A DNA stretch of 64,000 bases, from positions 62,001 through 126,000 of the forward strand of contig CABVRX010000007.1 in NCBI GenBank assembly GCA_902500825.1. The letters run 5' to 3'. Position numbers and translations under genes: made by a program. Below, piece after piece: positions 62,622 through 64,000 of this stretch. Numbering within the stretch: the stretch's first letter is position 1; the number at the start of each line of letters is the position of its first letter. Under the pieces are notes generated by a model, which ran no database searches, had not been told where the DNA came from, and saw only the letters and a list, made by a program, of their open reading frames with translations. Origin of the DNA: an uncultured Nitrospira sp. Its GTDB lineage: Bacteria; Nitrospirota; Nitrospiria; Nitrospirales; Nitrospiraceae.

Positions 62622-62735
62622 CTATGACTGGTTGCCGTGCCACCCACCGGGCAGGGAAATAGCCACCACTAGGGTTGCAATGCCGGCGAGCACCACGGCC
62701 TGATTAAGCGCACCGACCGATTGCTCGGTGATGAC
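62622..62735 (-). pseudogene. Remnant C-terminus of a membrane protein
   Basis: The minus-strand frame encodes ITEQSVGALNQAVVLAGIA and LVVAISLPGGWHG, ending at TAG 62624-62622; an in-frame TAG lies just upstream of the first codon. The hydrophobic helix and natural ending suggest the tail of a lost transporter gene. The rest of the 62579-62883 gap holds nothing recognisable. Confidence 0.35.
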
Positions 62736-62883
62736 CTAGAGGGAAAACGAGTGCTCACCAGCACCAACAATGTGTCTGTGACCCGATCGAATATTTACAG
62801 AAGAGGGCGAGTTGAAACGGAAGGAGCCTGGGCGGTACCTGAACAGGTATACGTAGAAGTCGATCTTGGAAGAGAAGGGAGAG

Positions 62884-64000
62884 CTAGGATCTCAATTCAA
62901 CCACGGCAAACTTTCGTCGGCCGATCTTGACCCGATACTGCCTACCCACAGTCACCATGAGTACTGCGTTGGCGTCACTCTGTTTCTGTCCGTCGATCTC
63001 AACCCCACCTTGAATGATGAGTCGTCGTGCTTCACTCTTACTGGGAACCAGCCCTGTTTTTGCCACAAGATCGACCAGTCCTATAGTCTCCCCTTGGCGC
63101 AAGTCTTGGGCAGTCAGTTGCAATCGGACATCCGGATTATCAGGAAATTCTCGTTCCTGGAATTTCTGTTGGAATTCATTTTTTGCCTGCCGCCCGGCGT
63201 CAGTTCCGTGATAACGCGCCACGATCAATTCCGCGAGCGCCTGTTTGGCCTCCATTGGGTGGAGCGCTTTGGCGCGACCGAGATCTTCCGTTGTGAGTAA
63301 TTCATAATACCGATACATCAGTGTATCGCTGATCGACATGACTTTCCCAAACATCTCTCCAGGCTTGTCTTCCAGGGCAATGTAATTGCCGACGCTCTTG
63401 CTCATCTTTTTGACGCCGTCCGTACCTTCGAGCAACGGCATTGTGATGACGACCTGCGATTCCTGGCCATAGTCCCGTTGCAACTCCCGTCCCACCAAAA
63501 GATTAAATTTTTGATCCGTCCCTCCCAATTCCACGTCAGCTTTTAATGCGACCGAATCATAGCCCTGGACGAGCGGATAGAGAAATTCGTGGACGCTGAT
63601 GGGTTTTTGCTCGTGGTACCGTTTGTGGAAATCATCCCGCTCCATCATACGAGCGACTCGATAGTGGGCCGCCAGTTGAATGAGCCCGTCGGCCGTCATC
63701 GATCCCATCCATCGGCTATTGAATTCAATTGTCGTCTTATTGGGGTCGAGAATCTTGAAGATCTGCCTCTGGTACGTTTTGGCATTTTCCAGCACCTGTT
63801 CTTTGGTCAACGCTTTCCGTGTCTCGGATACCCCGGTGGGATCGCCGATCATCCCGGTGAAATCGCCGATGAGGAAGATGACTTGATGACCGAGATCTTG
63901 GAAGTGCTTCAATTTATGGATCAGCACAGTATGTCCGAGATGAAGATCCGGCGCGGTTGGATCGAAACCCGCTTTGACGCGCAAGGGTCGATTCTCGGCA
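62884..64000 (-). CDS. tyrS: Tyrosyl-tRNA synthetase (partial, N-terminus outside window)
   Basis: Class I synthetase for tyrosine. [19 protein letters not shown] carries the HIGH-type [26 protein letters not shown] and [13 protein letters not shown] are present, with a C-terminal S4-like RNA-binding domain ([22 protein letters not shown]). The frame continues through [10 protein letters not shown] to the window edge, so the true start lies beyond 64000. It is the TyrZ-like subgroup by motif style. Confidence 0.93.
   Translation of the reverse strand, partial: AENRPLRVKAGFDPTAPDLHLGHTVLIHKLKHFQDLGHQVIFLIGDFTGMIGDPTGVSETRKALTKEQVLENAKTYQRQIFKILDPNKTTIEFNSRWMGSMTADGLIQLAAHYRVARMMERDDFHKRYHEQKPISVHEFLYPLVQGYDSVALKADVELGGTDQKFNLLVGRELQRDYGQESQVVITMPLLEGTDGVKKMSKSVGNYIALEDKPGEMFGKVMSISDTLMYRYYELLTTEDLGRAKALHPMEAKQALAELIVARYHGTDAGRQAKNEFQQKFQEREFPDNPDVRLQLTAQDLRQGETIGLVDLVAKTGLVPSKSEARRLIIQGGVEIDGQKQSDANAVLMVTVGRQYRVKIGRRKFAVVELRS

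Overview
The window is a 64 kb piece of a bacterial chromosome. It is dense in housekeeping genes, has moderately high GC, and carries the style of Nitrospirota, most likely a Nitrospira-like organism. That placement is an inference. It rests on the gene mix: a SulP transporter fused to a beta-carbonic anhydrase, a HemQ/chlorite-dismutase family protein, coaX with coaE, ArsR/AHSA1 and IPT/TIG-Ycf48 pairs, and several lineage-looking small secreted proteins. It was not checked by any search. The first gene (glycogen debranching enzyme) and the last (tyrosyl-tRNA synthetase) run off the window edges.

Layout. 1-5.4 kb: minus-strand carbohydrate genes (debranching enzyme, GH63-type glucosidase), a small ORF and a secreted beta-helix protein. 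5.5-12.2 kb: coaE, trxB, thiI, tRNA-Ser(CGA), a YdeI-like gene, a Cas4-like/exonuclease fusion (DUF2779) and a MATE exporter. 12.2-18.8 kb: a gene-poor insert. It lies exactly at the junction of two convergent genes, between two copies of a 33-34 bp direct repeat. It holds the SulP-STAS-carbonic anhydrase gene, three paralogues of a small secreted protein, a zinc-finger-like 64-residue protein, a membrane-anchored protein, a 29-residue membrane microprotein and an inverted-repeat element. 18.8-23.5 kb: a membrane protein, a ketopantoate reductase-molybdopterin-domain fusion, cobB, a HAD hydrolase, a response regulator with an unusual tail, and a 37-residue basic protein. 23.6-33.6 kb: valS-nadC-birA-coaX and grpE-dnaK-dnaJ-rsmE. 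33.7-40.7 kb: an AT-rich secreted trypsin-like protein, a coupled TIG/Ycf48 pair and a large hybrid histidine kinase. 40.9-49.1 kb: a minus-strand run recA-recX-alaS-ruvX-mltG-deoC, then deoB-ridA. 49.2-52.5 kb: a DUF697 gene flanked by a second pair of direct repeats, two decayed genes, and an arsR-AHSA1 operon with a clear operator. 52.7-64 kb: an ankyrin lipoprotein, cinA-thpR, a secreted protein, hemQ with a strong terminator, several exported proteins, an internally duplicated outer-membrane-like protein, an SDR, tRNA-Met, a DUF3703 protein and tyrS.

Functionally, the window covers cofactor supply (CoA, NAD, biotin), protein folding (DnaK system), recombination and repair (RecA, RecX, RuvX), deoxynucleoside catabolism (DeoB, DeoC) and translation (ValS, AlaS, TyrS). 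An inserted inorganic-carbon or anion uptake module is superimposed on these. Several genes have a TATAAT-like box only 5-9 bases before the start codon and no Shine-Dalgarno sequence, which suggests that leaderless transcription is common here. All start choices, promoters and domain limits were read by eye.
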